29,502 nt of DNA from Moraxella lacunata (lineage in GTDB: Bacteria; Pseudomonadota; Gammaproteobacteria; Pseudomonadales; Moraxellaceae): NCBI RefSeq assembly GCF_002027545.1, contig NZ_MXAN01000010.1, positions 1-29,502 on the forward strand. The letters run 5' to 3'. The notes beneath the pieces were generated by a model. That model worked only from the letters and a program-made list of their open reading frames with translations. It did not search any database and was not told the origin of the DNA. This document shows, piece by piece, positions 8,681 through 16,935 of this stretch. Every line of letters starts with the position of its first letter. Position 1 is the first letter of the stretch. The position numbers and the translations under genes were made by a program.

Positions 8681-11600
8681 ATGAACCATATTTATCGTGT
8701 TATTTTCAATACCGCACTTGGTGTGTGGCAGTGTGTCTCTGAGATTGCTCGTGCCAAGGGCAAATCTAAATCATCAAAAACAGCAAAAGCCCTGCTACTG
8801 GGGGCAAGCATGACGGTCGGTGGCATGGCATGGGCAGATGTCGCCATTGACAACAATCAAAACATCACAGGCAGTGTCTCGTATGGTGAGACGGTAAATA
8901 TCGCATCGCAAGTCGATGGCAAAACGATTGTTAATGTTACGGGCAAGGATGCCATGTTGAGCATGGATGCTGGGAGTTTGCATGAAAATTGGATTGGGGT
9001 GGGTGAACGTGGACATGGCGTTCTAAATGTTGATGGCGGTCGTGTCAACTCATCTGATAGCGTGATTCTCGGTGTAAAACAAAAAACAGACAGCAATGCC
9101 TTTGTTGGCACAAAATACAGCCTAGGCGAAGTGAATCTAAAAAATGGCGGTCGGATTGATGTGACCAACAGCTTGATTGTCGCTGATGGCGGTAATGCCA
9201 ACCTAAACATGCAAACAGGTGCTACCATCTATGCAGGGTCGGTTTCGATGGCTCATCTGGCAGACACAACTGCCAAAGTGGATATCATCGGCACAAAATT
9301 GGCAAGTGGCGACACCAAAACAGGCATCTACACCACTGGTAACTTGGTTTCAGGCGATGAAGGCAGGGCGGACATCACGGTTAGAGAAGATGGCACGATT
9401 GCTGCTGACACCATTTTGATTAACAAAGACAGCACCATCAATGCCATCCAAGGTGGCAATCTAAACGTGGGTAATATCGTCCGCTCAGGCAATGGCTCGG
9501 GGGCGACGCTATTTTTTGATGAAGGCGACATCAAAGCACATCGCCATGAAAGTGATTTTTTTGGGGGATTTACATCATCGGACACCATTCGTGTAACTAA
9601 CGGCTTGGAGTTTAATACGCAAAACTTTGATGTTACCATCAATCCCAATGCGGTCATCACGGGCAATTTTGGACGAGTTAATCTTGATAACTTAAAACAA
9701 AACAATCGCTCTTTGGGCGGGCTTGAAAAGACGGGCAAGGGTAAACTAACCATTGCCGAAAGCACCATTAAGAATGTCGGGGGCGATTTTGCCATCGGTG
9801 GTGGTACACTACAAATCAATGGCAATCACACCATGAAAGCAGGCGACTTGCTGGTGGTGGGTATCAACGACCGTAACGACTACGGCAAATTTCATGTCTC
9901 TGGCAATGCCAACATCAGCGAAGGTAAGCTAAATATGATAGCCGCAGATGTTGTCAAAGCACTCATTACCGGTACCAATCCTACTGCCGAGTACACCGAT
10001 GTCGTCAAGGCGGGCAAGCTCATCGGGCAGTTCAAGGACTATGCCGTGCTTGACCGTCAAGGCAGTGCCATCACAACCACACTCACCCCTGTGTATGAAA
10101 ACAACAGCGTCCATCTAAGAATGGGTAAAACTGATGACCCAACCCAGTACCCTGTCAATGGTGAAAATGGCACAGTCATTGATACCAAAGGGCAAACCAT
10201 TAACCTAACTGACAGTGCCATCAAGCGGGGCGTGGATTATGTTACCATCACGAATGGCGGTACGGTCAATGTCAAGGCAGGCGACAAGCATTGGCGTGAA
10301 AGCCGTGTGGAGAGTGGCACATTGCGTGTGGATGGCGACTATAAGCTGGCAGGAGATAAACTGAGCATATCACTAAATAGCCTAAGCGACTATGGTAAAT
10401 TACATGTCAATGGCAAAGTGGATGTCCGTGATGCTGACCTTGATGTGGCGGCCAGCGATGTGGTGCGTGCCTTAATCACAAGCAAAGACCCATCAGCATC
10501 ATGGAGAGATGTCATCAAAGGGACAAGTCGTGTTGGTGAGCTATCTGCGGTGAATTTGCTTGATAAAAATCACAATAAAATGACAACGCACAACCTAGTG
10601 GCGGATTACTCTGACTCTACGGCAGTGCACCTAAAAGTAGAAGGAGCAAGCACGCCCAGCACGCCCCCGACCAATCCTGTTGTCCCACCTGTTGCTCCGC
10701 CTGTAAACCCAACCCCGCCTGCGAATCCGCCTGTGACAAGCGTGGGGACATTTGCCGAAGCGACCAAGCATACAAATCAGACATCATCGCTTGCCATCGC
10801 ATTGGCACTGGACAAGATCTTAGCAAGTGGCAATGGCTTGGGAACAGCCTTGGACATGCATATCCAAGACCTGCACATCCAAAATGACAGTCAAGCCCTA
10901 ACCGAGCTTGTCCAGAGCCTACAACCTGCTATGAACGCCCAAGCTACCCATGTGGTCAGCGAACAACAAAATATCGCCACACAAGCGGTGATAGACCGTG
11001 TCTTTGGGGCGAGACTGGACACCACGCAAGGCTCGGATAACGACCATCGTCCGTTTAGACGTGGCGATGACGTGGGCAGTCAAGTGTGGGTACAAGGCTT
11101 GGGCATCAAGCACAAGATGGATGCCAAAAATTCATTTGCAGGCTATGATGGCAACTCGTATGGTCTGATTGTGGGTGCAGACAGTTTGGTGGGTGATGGT
11201 CTAAGACTGGGGGCGGCGTTGTCCTACTCAGACAGTGATGTTGATTCTGTAGGCACTGTTAATCATCAGAGCCTAAAATCGGACAACATCCAAGCCTTTA
11301 TCTATGGCGACTACGTTGCAACGGATGAGACGCATTATAATGGCTTTGTTAGCTATGGGCGTAGCGATGTCAAAACCGAGCGACGACTGTCATTGGCGGG
11401 GATTTCTGACATTGCCAAAGGGGAGTATGATGCCAATATTTTGCAGGCAGGTGTTGGTATTGACCATCGTATTGGCTCGCATGACAAACACGTCTCGCCC
11501 TATGCCCAGCTTCGCTACACTCGCATCAAAAATGACGGATACACCGAACAAGGCGGACTGGCTCAGCTCAATTTTGTCGTGGATAAGCAAACTTATGACA

Positions 11601-11905
11601 GCCTAAAAGCGACGCTGGGGGTGCATTTTGCCCAACCGCTGTCTGAACGCCTGGGTGTGGTTGGACACTTGGCAGGACATGTTGAAAATGCCGATGACTT
11701 GGCGGTTAATACCAGCTTTGCGACCATGCCAAGCGTGTCCTTTACCGAGACAGGCAGGCAGAAAAAGAAATTCTCTGTCGGCACGGGCATGGGATTGCGT
11801 TATCAGATGGGCATGAACACAGAAATTACAGGCCAGTATGCAGGCGAGTTCCGTAGCGGTGCCAAAGACCATGGTGCGGTTGTGATGGTCAAGTGGAAAT
11901 ATTGA
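8681..11905 (+). CDS. Type Va autotransporter with ESPR signal and duplicated passenger module
   Basis: This is a 1074-residue self-secreting outer-membrane protein. I chose the ATG at 8681 rather than 8609: GGAG lies six bases upstream, and the product then begins MNHIYRVIFNTALGVWQCV, a canonical extended signal peptide region. The signal peptide ends at AWA near residue 52. The Gly/Asn-rich passenger (about 53-655) looks like a beta helix and includes a GGLEKTGKGKLTI autotransporter-repeat block near residue 345. Two homologous modules (about 366-483 and 543-655) share GTL-ING/RVDG, ND/SDYGK-HV-G, and VVKALITG/VVRALITS followed by DV-K. A Pro-rich linker (about 655-686) leads to an alpha-helical junction (SSLAIALALDKIL) and a barrel (about 800-1074) ending VKWKY. 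There is no serine-protease GDSG or GTSM motif, so an adhesin-like role is likelier than a protease; the substrate is unknown. A terminator follows. Confidence 0.92.
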   Translation: MNHIYRVIFNTALGVWQCVSEIARAKGKSKSSKTAKALLLGASMTVGGMAWADVAIDNNQNITGSVSYGETVNIASQVDGKTIVNVTGKDAMLSMDAGSLHENWIGVGERGHGVLNVDGGRVNSSDSVILGVKQKTDSNAFVGTKYSLGEVNLKNGGRIDVTNSLIVADGGNANLNMQTGATIYAGSVSMAHLADTTAKVDIIGTKLASGDTKTGIYTTGNLVSGDEGRADITVREDGTIAADTILINKDSTINAIQGGNLNVGNIVRSGNGSGATLFFDEGDIKAHRHESDFFGGFTSSDTIRVTNGLEFNTQNFDVTINPNAVITGNFGRVNLDNLKQNNRSLGGLEKTGKGKLTIAESTIKNVGGDFAIGGGTLQINGNHTMKAGDLLVVGINDRNDYGKFHVSGNANISEGKLNMIAADVVKALITGTNPTAEYTDVVKAGKLIGQFKDYAVLDRQGSAITTTLTPVYENNSVHLRMGKTDDPTQYPVNGENGTVIDTKGQTINLTDSAIKRGVDYVTITNGGTVNVKAGDKHWRESRVESGTLRVDGDYKLAGDKLSISLNSLSDYGKLHVNGKVDVRDADLDVAASDVVRALITSKDPSASWRDVIKGTSRVGELSAVNLLDKNHNKMTTHNLVADYSDSTAVHLKVEGASTPSTPPTNPVVPPVAPPVNPTPPANPPVTSVGTFAEATKHTNQTSSLAIALALDKILASGNGLGTALDMHIQDLHIQNDSQALTELVQSLQPAMNAQATHVVSEQQNIATQAVIDRVFGARLDTTQGSDNDHRPFRRGDDVGSQVWVQGLGIKHKMDAKNSFAGYDGNSYGLIVGADSLVGDGLRLGAALSYSDSDVDSVGTVNHQSLKSDNIQAFIYGDYVATDETHYNGFVSYGRSDVKTERRLSLAGISDIAKGEYDANILQAGVGIDHRIGSHDKHVSPYAQLRYTRIKNDGYTEQGGLAQLNFVVDKQTYDSLKATLGVHFAQPLSERLGVVGHLAGHVENADDLAVNTSFATMPSVSFTETGRQKKKFSVGTGMGLRYQMGMNTEITGQYAGEFRSGAKDHGAVVMVKWKY

Positions 11906-11940
11906 TTTGACTGCTAAGTTAGGCATAAAAATCAAAACAT

Positions 11941-11967
11941 AAAATCGGACACATTTGTCCGATTTTT
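11941..11967 (+). terminator. Terminator of the autotransporter, possibly bidirectional
   Basis: AAAATCGGACA, a short loop and TGTCCGATTTTT form a strong hairpin with a T run on the plus strand. It stands between the autotransporter and the convergent DUF2382 gene and may serve both. Confidence 0.88.
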
Positions 11968-11999
11968 ATTGCAAATCAATCATCAAATGGCGACATTCC

Positions 12000-12461
12000 C
12001 TAAGATGACTTATCCAAAAACTCATCACCTGTAACCACAAGCTCTTCGTGTCGTACGGTGTCGCTGATGGTTTTGCTGATGTTTTGGCTATATTTGTGCA
12101 GGTTTATCTCTTCGGCAACGTGGGTTTCTTTGCTAACCTTGACCACCTCTTTACTGATTAAAATTTCCATAGGTTCACTGATGGGTGTATCATTCACCAG
12201 CACGGTAGCAGGTCTGGCATCGTCTAGCATGACCGCATCTGCCAAATCCATTAAATTGTCATTAACAATTTGAATGCTTAGATACTCTTCGGTCAGTTCA
12301 ACAGGAATATTAACTGTTTTGGTACGAATAACTTTTTCAAGAATTACCTTGCCTGATTGTACTTTTTGGGTATCAACAACCAAACGCTCAGCAAGCAGTT
12401 CTAAGGTTTGAGAATTATTAAGTGTGGTCATCTCATCATGTGTGGATTGGGGGTTTGACAT
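12000..12461 (-). CDS. YsnF/AvaK-type DUF2382 protein, short form
   Basis: This is a 153-residue acidic cytoplasmic protein with no signal peptide or membrane segment. A DUF2382 (YsnF/AvaK) domain covers about residues 20-145: ELLAERLVVDTQKVQSGKVILEK, then a central VEL-EEYLSIQ strand, then EPMEILISKEVVKVSKETHVAEEINL and a closing HEELVV. Family members are linked to stress or desiccation responses, but the biochemistry is unknown. AAGGA lies nine bases before the ATG. It is a paralogue of the domain in the next leftward gene and lacks the PRC barrel. The two genes are separated by 273 bases with a terminator, so they are probably separate units. Confidence 0.82.
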   Translation of the reverse strand: MSNPQSTHDEMTTLNNSQTLELLAERLVVDTQKVQSGKVILEKVIRTKTVNIPVELTEEYLSIQIVNDNLMDLADAVMLDDARPATVLVNDTPISEPMEILISKEVVKVSKETHVAEEINLHKYSQNISKTISDTVRHEELVVTGDEFLDKSS

Positions 12462-12692
12462 GGGTTAATTGTCCTTAATTTTCAACAAATTTTAAATATT
12501 GATTTAAATATTAGGCGTTATTTATGTTTTAAAATAATTTTCATCAAACAACACCAAACAATACCAAATATCATTCATCATACGCTTATTTAAGTTAGGT
12601 CATGAATGGTTTTGGGTGAATGAATGTGGTATTTTAGCATGATTATTTAAAGAAATGGTCATCATCAGATGGTAAATAATAACCCCAAAATT

Positions 12693-12722
12693 CAAAAAGC
12701 CAGAGCATTGCCCTGACTTTTT
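12693..12722 (-). terminator. Terminator of the PRC-barrel/DUF2382 gene
   Basis: On the minus strand AAAAGTCAGGG and CTCTGGCTTTTT pair through an eight-base stem, with G-U pairs, around CAATG. A T run follows 12 bases after the stop codon. Confidence 0.78.
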
Positions 12723-12734
12723 GATGTGGATGGA

Positions 12735-13583
12735 TTATAGACCACGAGCACGGCGAACTTCATCGGCGGTAATGCCTTCATAGCTAACCACGTTGCCTTC
12801 ACGGTCAACCACGTTACCTAGGTCGTCCACGTTTAGCTCTTCACGCTGAATGGTCTCCAAAATGGTCTCGGTGCGAGTGCCAGTGGTTTTGCCTAGCGTT
12901 ACTTCTTCGGTAACAAAGGTGTCTTTGCTCACGTTGGCACGCTCTGCTTCTAGCTCAACACTCACCGTGGCAACCCCAGCATCATCACCGATACGGCGGT
13001 CAGTTGGGCGGTTTACGGCAGTACGCTCGATGTGAGCGTGCTCTTCTTGTAGTTCAACTTCAACACGTTGCTCTTCGCTGACCACACGTTTGCCAATGCT
13101 TGCCACCCCTGAGGCGATACGGTCTTTGTTCACAGACAGACGCTCTTCGAGTAGCTCCAAGGTGTTGGGTGCGGTGTAGTGGTTGTCGGTCAGCTCAACA
13201 CGGCTCTCGGCAGGTAGTGTTTCGGCAGCGAAAAAATCACGGTCTTTGGCATATTGCTCTTGGTAGTTATAGACATAATCACGGTCATAGGCTTCCATTG
13301 CTTCCGCTTGGTCTTTGGTTAGGCTGTCAAAGTACACGTCATCGCCAACAATGCGAGATAGACCTGCTGGGATAAGCACTTCTTTTGAGCTGAACCAACC
13401 GCCCACATCAACGATAAGATAACGCACACGTCCTGTTTCTACTTCTACAAGGGCATCTTCTACTTTACCGATTTTCTCTTCGCCAATGCCATAAGCGGTT
13501 TTCCCTGCTGGGTTGTAGTAGTCTGTACCCAATACTTCACGCTCGGTGGCTTCGATGTCTTGTAAACGAACTAAACGGCTCAT
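12735..13583 (-). CDS. PRC-barrel plus DUF2382 (YsnF-like) stress protein
   Basis: This is a 282-residue, strongly acidic soluble protein. A PRC-barrel domain covers about residues 15-100 (IGKVEDALVEVETGRVRYLIVDVGG, then KEVLIPAGL). A YNYQEQYAKDRDFF linker leads to a DUF2382 domain at about 140-253 (LELLEERLSVNKDRIASG, VELQEEHAHIERTAVNRP, VSKDTFVTEEVTLGKTTGT, IQREELNVDDLG). The PRC+DUF2382 architecture is known from stress-associated proteins in Acinetobacter, Deinococcus and cyanobacteria; its molecular function is unsolved. TAGGAGA lies five bases before the ATG. The opposite strand is open for long stretches, but the domains fix the coding strand. Confidence 0.87.
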   Translation of the reverse strand: MSRLVRLQDIEATEREVLGTDYYNPAGKTAYGIGEEKIGKVEDALVEVETGRVRYLIVDVGGWFSSKEVLIPAGLSRIVGDDVYFDSLTKDQAEAMEAYDRDYVYNYQEQYAKDRDFFAAETLPAESRVELTDNHYTAPNTLELLEERLSVNKDRIASGVASIGKRVVSEEQRVEVELQEEHAHIERTAVNRPTDRRIGDDAGVATVSVELEAERANVSKDTFVTEEVTLGKTTGTRTETILETIQREELNVDDLGNVVDREGNVVSYEGITADEVRRARGL

Positions 13584-14114
13584 ATATTTCTCCTAAATCA
13601 TGTTAATAAATGCCTTATGGCAACTTACAAGTGCTTCATGTGCTTGACTTGATGAGTGCATTGTAGGGGGATTTTGAGATGAAAAATAGGATAAGTTGGT
13701 AAAAAATAGGAGTTTTTCACGGGTGTTTGGTTCGTCAAATGTAAGTCTTGGTAACTTCATGTAAACTGTGAAAAATTGTGTTGGATTGTGTTATGGTTGG
13801 GTAATTTTTCATCAAATGGTCATCAAATTTTCATGAAAAAATGGCAGATTATTTTAAATTATCTTTATAATTTTATTAAATTAACTTAATAAAATCAGCA
13901 TGACTGGATAAAAATTATCATAACCCATTGATTTTTATAAAAATAAATCAATCAATCGTCTTAGCGATACAACACCAATGATGAGTGCATTGACATTAAA
14001 AATCGCCAAAATCCCAAAAATCGGCTATACTAACCGCCATATTAATTTGCCTAACATCACAGATTAGGAAACCCAAATATACCAACACCAAGTAAATACC
14101 AAGAGAGAAAAACC
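13584..14114. other. 531-bp AT-rich divergent intergenic region
   Basis: No convincing gene is seen. The region must hold the leftward PRC-gene promoter; TACAAT on the minus strand at 13661-13666 is a weak -10 candidate. It must also hold the rightward rbfA promoter; TATACT at 14026-14031 is a -10 candidate with no -35 at normal spacing. The 13-base string GATGAGTGCATTG occurs at both ends, near 13653 and 13980. Note that rbfA here is not directly preceded by infB. Confidence 0.4.
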
Positions 14115-14528
14115 ATGAGCCAACGCTTACAACGCCTAGCCGACCAGATTCAGCGTACCTTGTCGGTGCTTATCCGTGATGAGATTAACGACCCACGTCT
14201 GACGGGGTTTGTTACCATTTCTAGTGTTAAAGTTAGCCCTGATTTGGGTTATGCCGATGTTTATGTAACCATTTTGGAGCCGTCCAAAAATGGCGATACG
14301 GACGGTGGCATGAACATTGATGCTCACCGTGAGAGCTTAGAAGTTTTAAAAAACGCCTCGGGCTTTTTGCGTACCGAGCTGTCCGCCACCATGAAAACCC
14401 GCACCACGCCACGCCTACGTTTTCACTATGATGAAGTTACCGCTCACGGCAACCACATGATGAATTTGGTTAATGAAGCCATGAAAAAAACAGGCGAGAG
14501 CAGTGCCGATGACGTGGATAACAACTAA
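14115..14528 (+). CDS. rbfA: 30S ribosome-binding factor RbfA
   Basis: This is a 137-residue KH-fold-like protein needed for late 16S rRNA maturation and cold adaptation; it binds near the 5' helix of 16S rRNA. It begins MSQRLQRLADQIQRTLSVLI, a typical N-terminal helix. The family block RDEINDPRLTGFVTISSVKVSPDLGYADVYV spans about residues 21-52, and RTTPRLRFHYDE lies near 95-106. It is of normal length. The stop codon shares one base with the truB start (TAATG), so the two are translationally coupled as in many proteobacteria. It appears to have its own promoter in the long upstream gap. Confidence 0.95.
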   Translation: MSQRLQRLADQIQRTLSVLIRDEINDPRLTGFVTISSVKVSPDLGYADVYVTILEPSKNGDTDGGMNIDAHRESLEVLKNASGFLRTELSATMKTRTTPRLRFHYDEVTAHGNHMMNLVNEAMKKTGESSADDVDNN

Positions 14529-15454
14529 TGGCAAAACAGATAGTCTCTGGGGTGCTACTGTTAGATAAGCCAAGCGGTATCAGCTCGCACTCGGCTCTCG
14601 CCCAAGCCAAACGCCTATTTATGTCATCAGAATTTGACAGCAAAAAAGCAGGGCATACAGGCACGCTTGACCCCATGGCGACAGGGCTTTTGCCGATTTG
14701 TTTGGGCGATGCGACCAAATTTAGCTCCTTTGGGCTGGACGCTGATAAGGGCTATACCGCCATTATCAAACTTGGCGAGCAGACCGACACAGGCGACAAA
14801 GAAGGGCAAATCATCGCTCGACAGGACGTTTTGCCCTTTGATGAGCAGGGGCTTGATGAATTGGCTTGCGATTTATTGGGCGAACAACAACAAACCCCGC
14901 CCATGTACTCCGCCCTAAAAAAAGACGGCAAAAAACTCTACGAATACGCCCGAGACGGCATTGAGATAGAGCGAGCTCCACGCCCCATTGTCATTCATCA
15001 TCTGGCTCTGACCAAATTAAGCGATAACGAAATCGCCCTTGATGTCATCTGCTCCAAAGGCACTTATGTGCGAGTGCTGGGCGAGACGGTAGCCGAGCGT
15101 CTTGGCACGGTGGGGCATTTGACCGCTTTGCACCGCACCAGTACGGGCGGATTTGACGTGGCAGATGCGATAAGCCTTGATGATTTGGCGGATTTATCTT
15201 TGGATGAACGCTTGGGCAGACTTTTGCCCACAGATGTGATGCTTGGTCATTTGCCCATGTTGAGACTGACAATGGATGAGACGGCACGCATTAAAATGGG
15301 GCAACGATTAAATGTCAAAGACCGCCTTGATGATGTGAACTTTGGTGATGATGCCATACAAATTCGGCTCTATCATGATGATGATTTTGTCGGATTGGGG
15401 CAAGTGGCGATGAGTGGACGATTGCAGCCCATCAAAGTGGTGCAGTGCTATTGA
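14528..15454 (+). CDS. truB: tRNA pseudouridine-55 synthase TruB
   Basis: This 308-residue enzyme isomerises U55 in the T loop of tRNAs. It starts within the rbfA stop (TAATG). Motifs: GVLLLDKPSGISSHSAL near the N terminus; the catalytic motif GHTGTLDPMATGLLP with the nucleophile Asp48 at the same number as in E. coli; YTAIIKLGEQTDTGD; QTPPMYSALKKDGKKLYEYAR; and CSKGTYVRVLGE. The C terminus (LQPIKVVQCY) is the typical extension. It is complete. Confidence 0.96.
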   Translation: MAKQIVSGVLLLDKPSGISSHSALAQAKRLFMSSEFDSKKAGHTGTLDPMATGLLPICLGDATKFSSFGLDADKGYTAIIKLGEQTDTGDKEGQIIARQDVLPFDEQGLDELACDLLGEQQQTPPMYSALKKDGKKLYEYARDGIEIERAPRPIVIHHLALTKLSDNEIALDVICSKGTYVRVLGETVAERLGTVGHLTALHRTSTGGFDVADAISLDDLADLSLDERLGRLLPTDVMLGHLPMLRLTMDETARIKMGQRLNVKDRLDDVNFGDDAIQIRLYHDDDFVGLGQVAMSGRLQPIKVVQCY

Positions 15455-15455
15455 C

Positions 15456-15483
15456 AAAATTCCTTGTTTAAAATTCCTTGTTT
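15456..15483. repeat. 14-bp tandem duplication after truB
   Basis: AAAATTCCTTGTTT occurs twice in perfect tandem, starting two bases after the truB stop. The function is unknown. No GC-rich hairpin is seen, so truB has no obvious intrinsic terminator here. Confidence 0.7.
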
Positions 15484-15573
15484 TTGTGTGTAGATGAGAT
15501 TGAGATATTGATGCAGCGTGTTTTCATCCCGTCTTGATTTTTATACATTTCATCTAAAAATAACAAATAATAC

Positions 15574-15603
15574 TTGCAAAAAACGCAGGGGGGGGGGTAA
15601 TAT
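15574..15603 (+). promoter_or_regulatory. Candidate phase-variable promoter with G10 in the -35/-10 spacer
   Basis: TTGCAA (15574-15579) and TAATAT (15598-15603) are separated by 18 bases, of which the last ten (15588-15597) are G. Loss of one G gives the optimal 17-base spacing. This is the arrangement of neisserial porA and opc promoters, where slippage in poly-G or poly-C tracts changes transcription. The first downstream gene is the outer-membrane barrel, about 215 bases away. Confidence 0.7.
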
Positions 15604-15637
15604 ATGGATACTTTATGTAGTTTTGTAAAGTTTTTCT

Positions 15638-15767
15638 CCAATTCTCAACTTAAAATGGCGATTTACCGATGATTCGGTAGTTGCTTTTTAAGTTGTGGCG
15701 TGGATGATGATTTGCCCCTGATGAGTTAATTACCTGTATTAATTACTTGCATCAAGTTGAGAGTGGG
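15638..15767 (-). repeat. MITE-like repeat family 1, copy C
   Basis: The ends ATTCTCAACTTAAAATGGC (left) and AAGTTGAGAGTG (right) are the family-1 inverted termini. In reverse complement the interior follows copy B (TCTCAACTT-AT-AAGTAATT, GGTAATT, then GCCATTTTAAGTTGAGAAT). It lies between the G10 promoter and the barrel gene, so it would be transcribed as part of the 5' leader. Confidence 0.75.
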
Positions 15768-15821
15768 GCAGAGTTTGGTGGTTTTATTTTGTATTTTATT
15801 TGGTATTTTTAAGGAATGGTT

Positions 15822-16448
15822 ATGAAAAAGCTACTTTTGGCAGCCCTATTGACAAGCACTTCAACACTGGCAATGGCTCAAATCTCCACCGATGGTCTGT
15901 ATGTACAAGGCAATGTTGGCGTATCAAAATTTAATACCAAGGCGGACGGTGAGAAGTTTAAAGACAACGCAACTCAATATACCATCGCCGTCGGTAAAGA
16001 CATGGGTACAGCACGTTATCAAGCAGATTACACCAACTTTGGTAAAATCAAAGAAAATGGCTCAGACGGCGAGCGTGGCACTGCTAGCTATGAAGAGTGG
16101 AAAGGTTCCTTGAAATTCCATTCGTTGGGCGTGTCTGCCATTTATGATTTTAACACCACGGCAGGGCTAACCCCTTATGCAGGCGTGCGAGTTGGCGTTA
16201 ATCAGCTAAAAGCCGATTACCATGATGTATCTACTGCAATATCAGCAACGGGTCAGTTGACAGATATCACTGATAATTCATCAGTGAAAAAAACCAAAGT
16301 AGGTGCAGGTGTGCTTGCAGGTGTGCAATATGCCTTTAACCCACAAATGGCATTAGATGTGGGCGTGGAATACAACCACTTAGGCAAAGTTGAAGATGTC
16401 AAGGTGGAACAGTACGGCGGTAAAGTCGGTCTGCGTTATAATTTCTAA
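15822..16448 (+). CDS. Opa-like small outer-membrane beta-barrel protein
   Basis: This is a 208-residue outer-membrane protein. I chose the ATG at 15822 over 15816 because AAGGA lies six bases upstream and the product then begins with a standard signal peptide (MKKLLLAALLTSTSTLAMA, cleavage before QIS). Alternating amphipathic strands resemble eight-stranded OMP_b-brl/opacity-family barrels: DGLYVQGNVGVSKFN, ARYQADYTNFG, LTPYAGVRVGVNQLK, KVGAGVLAGVQYAF, ALDVGVEYNHLGKV. The C terminus KVGLRYNF ends in the Phe recognised by the Bam complex. The ligand or function is unknown; adhesion or host interaction is plausible. It may be controlled by the G10 promoter. A terminator follows. Confidence 0.88.
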   Translation: MKKLLLAALLTSTSTLAMAQISTDGLYVQGNVGVSKFNTKADGEKFKDNATQYTIAVGKDMGTARYQADYTNFGKIKENGSDGERGTASYEEWKGSLKFHSLGVSAIYDFNTTAGLTPYAGVRVGVNQLKADYHDVSTAISATGQLTDITDNSSVKKTKVGAGVLAGVQYAFNPQMALDVGVEYNHLGKVEDVKVEQYGGKVGLRYNF

Positions 16449-16464
16449 TCTGTTTAAGATTGGC

Positions 16465-16495
16465 AAAATCCCTTGTTCTCCACGCAGGGGATTTT
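16465..16495 (+). terminator. Terminator of the barrel gene
   Basis: AAAATCCC and GGGATTTT close a 15-base loop, followed by GATTTTTA. It lies 17 bases after the stop codon. Confidence 0.78.
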
Positions 16496-16535
16496 GATTT
16501 TTAGGGTGCGTCCTAATGCTTTTTTAAAATTTTTA

Positions 16536-16544
16536 TGCTATAAT
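16536..16544 (+). promoter_or_regulatory. Extended -10 promoter of rpsO
   Basis: TGCTATAAT combines the TGn extension with a consensus -10. The -35 region is poor. Transcription would start near 16551, giving a leader of about 90 bases. Confidence 0.75.
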
Positions 16545-16565
16545 GGCAAAATTGCCTTATCTATG

Positions 16566-16623
16566 GGGATAGGCTTAGGCAAACCTTAGCAATGCAATGT
16601 TTGCCTGTATGTATCCGCATTGC
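16566..16623 (+). promoter_or_regulatory. rpsO leader with predicted H-type pseudoknot (S15 autoregulatory element candidate)
   Basis: AGGCAAAC (16577-16584) pairs with GTTTGCCT (16599-16606). The hairpin loop contains GCAATGC (16589-16595), which is perfectly complementary to GCATTGC (16617-16623) downstream, giving a pseudoknot. GGATA (about 16567-16571) can also pair with TATCC (16612-16616). It ends eight bases before the AAGGA of rpsO. S15 of E. coli represses its own translation through an mRNA pseudoknot; the exact fold here is my own pairing by eye. Confidence 0.65.
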
Positions 16624-16641
16624 GTATTTTAAGGATTAGTT

Positions 16642-16908
16642 ATGCTAACCAACCAACAACGTGAAGAGATTATCGCCAAATTCAAACGTGGCGAAAACGA
16701 CACTGGTAGCCCAGAAGTGCAAGTGGCTCTATTGACTGCTCGTATCAACGACCTACAAGACCACTTCAAAGCCCACAAAGCTGACCATCACAGTCGCCGT
16801 GGTCTTATCCGTATGGTAAACCAACGCCGTAAGTTGCTAGACTACCTAAAAGGTAAAGACCTAAACCGCTACACCGCTCTTATCGGTGAGCTTGGACTAC
16901 GCCGTTAA
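16642..16908 (+). CDS. rpsO: Small ribosomal subunit protein uS15
   Basis: This 88-residue primary-binding protein of the 30S platform contacts the 16S rRNA three-way junction and helps form bridge B4. The whole chain is typical: [19 protein letters not shown] at about residues 14-32, [20 protein letters not shown] at about 39-58, and [16 protein letters not shown] precedes the ATG. It lies immediately upstream of pnp as in E. coli, but a terminator and repeat DNA separate the two genes. Confidence 0.97.
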   Translation: MLTNQQREEIIAKFKRGENDTGSPEVQVALLTARINDLQDHFKAHKADHHSRRGLIRMVNQRRKLLDYLKGKDLNRYTALIGELGLRR

Positions 16909-16935
16909 TTTCAAATTAGGCTGTCTAATTTTGTC

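Noticed and set aside
13990..14031. TTGACA (13990-13995) plus TATACT (14026-14031) as a normal promoter for rbfA
   Set aside because: The spacer would be 30 bases, far outside the sigma-70 range; only the -10 candidate is kept.
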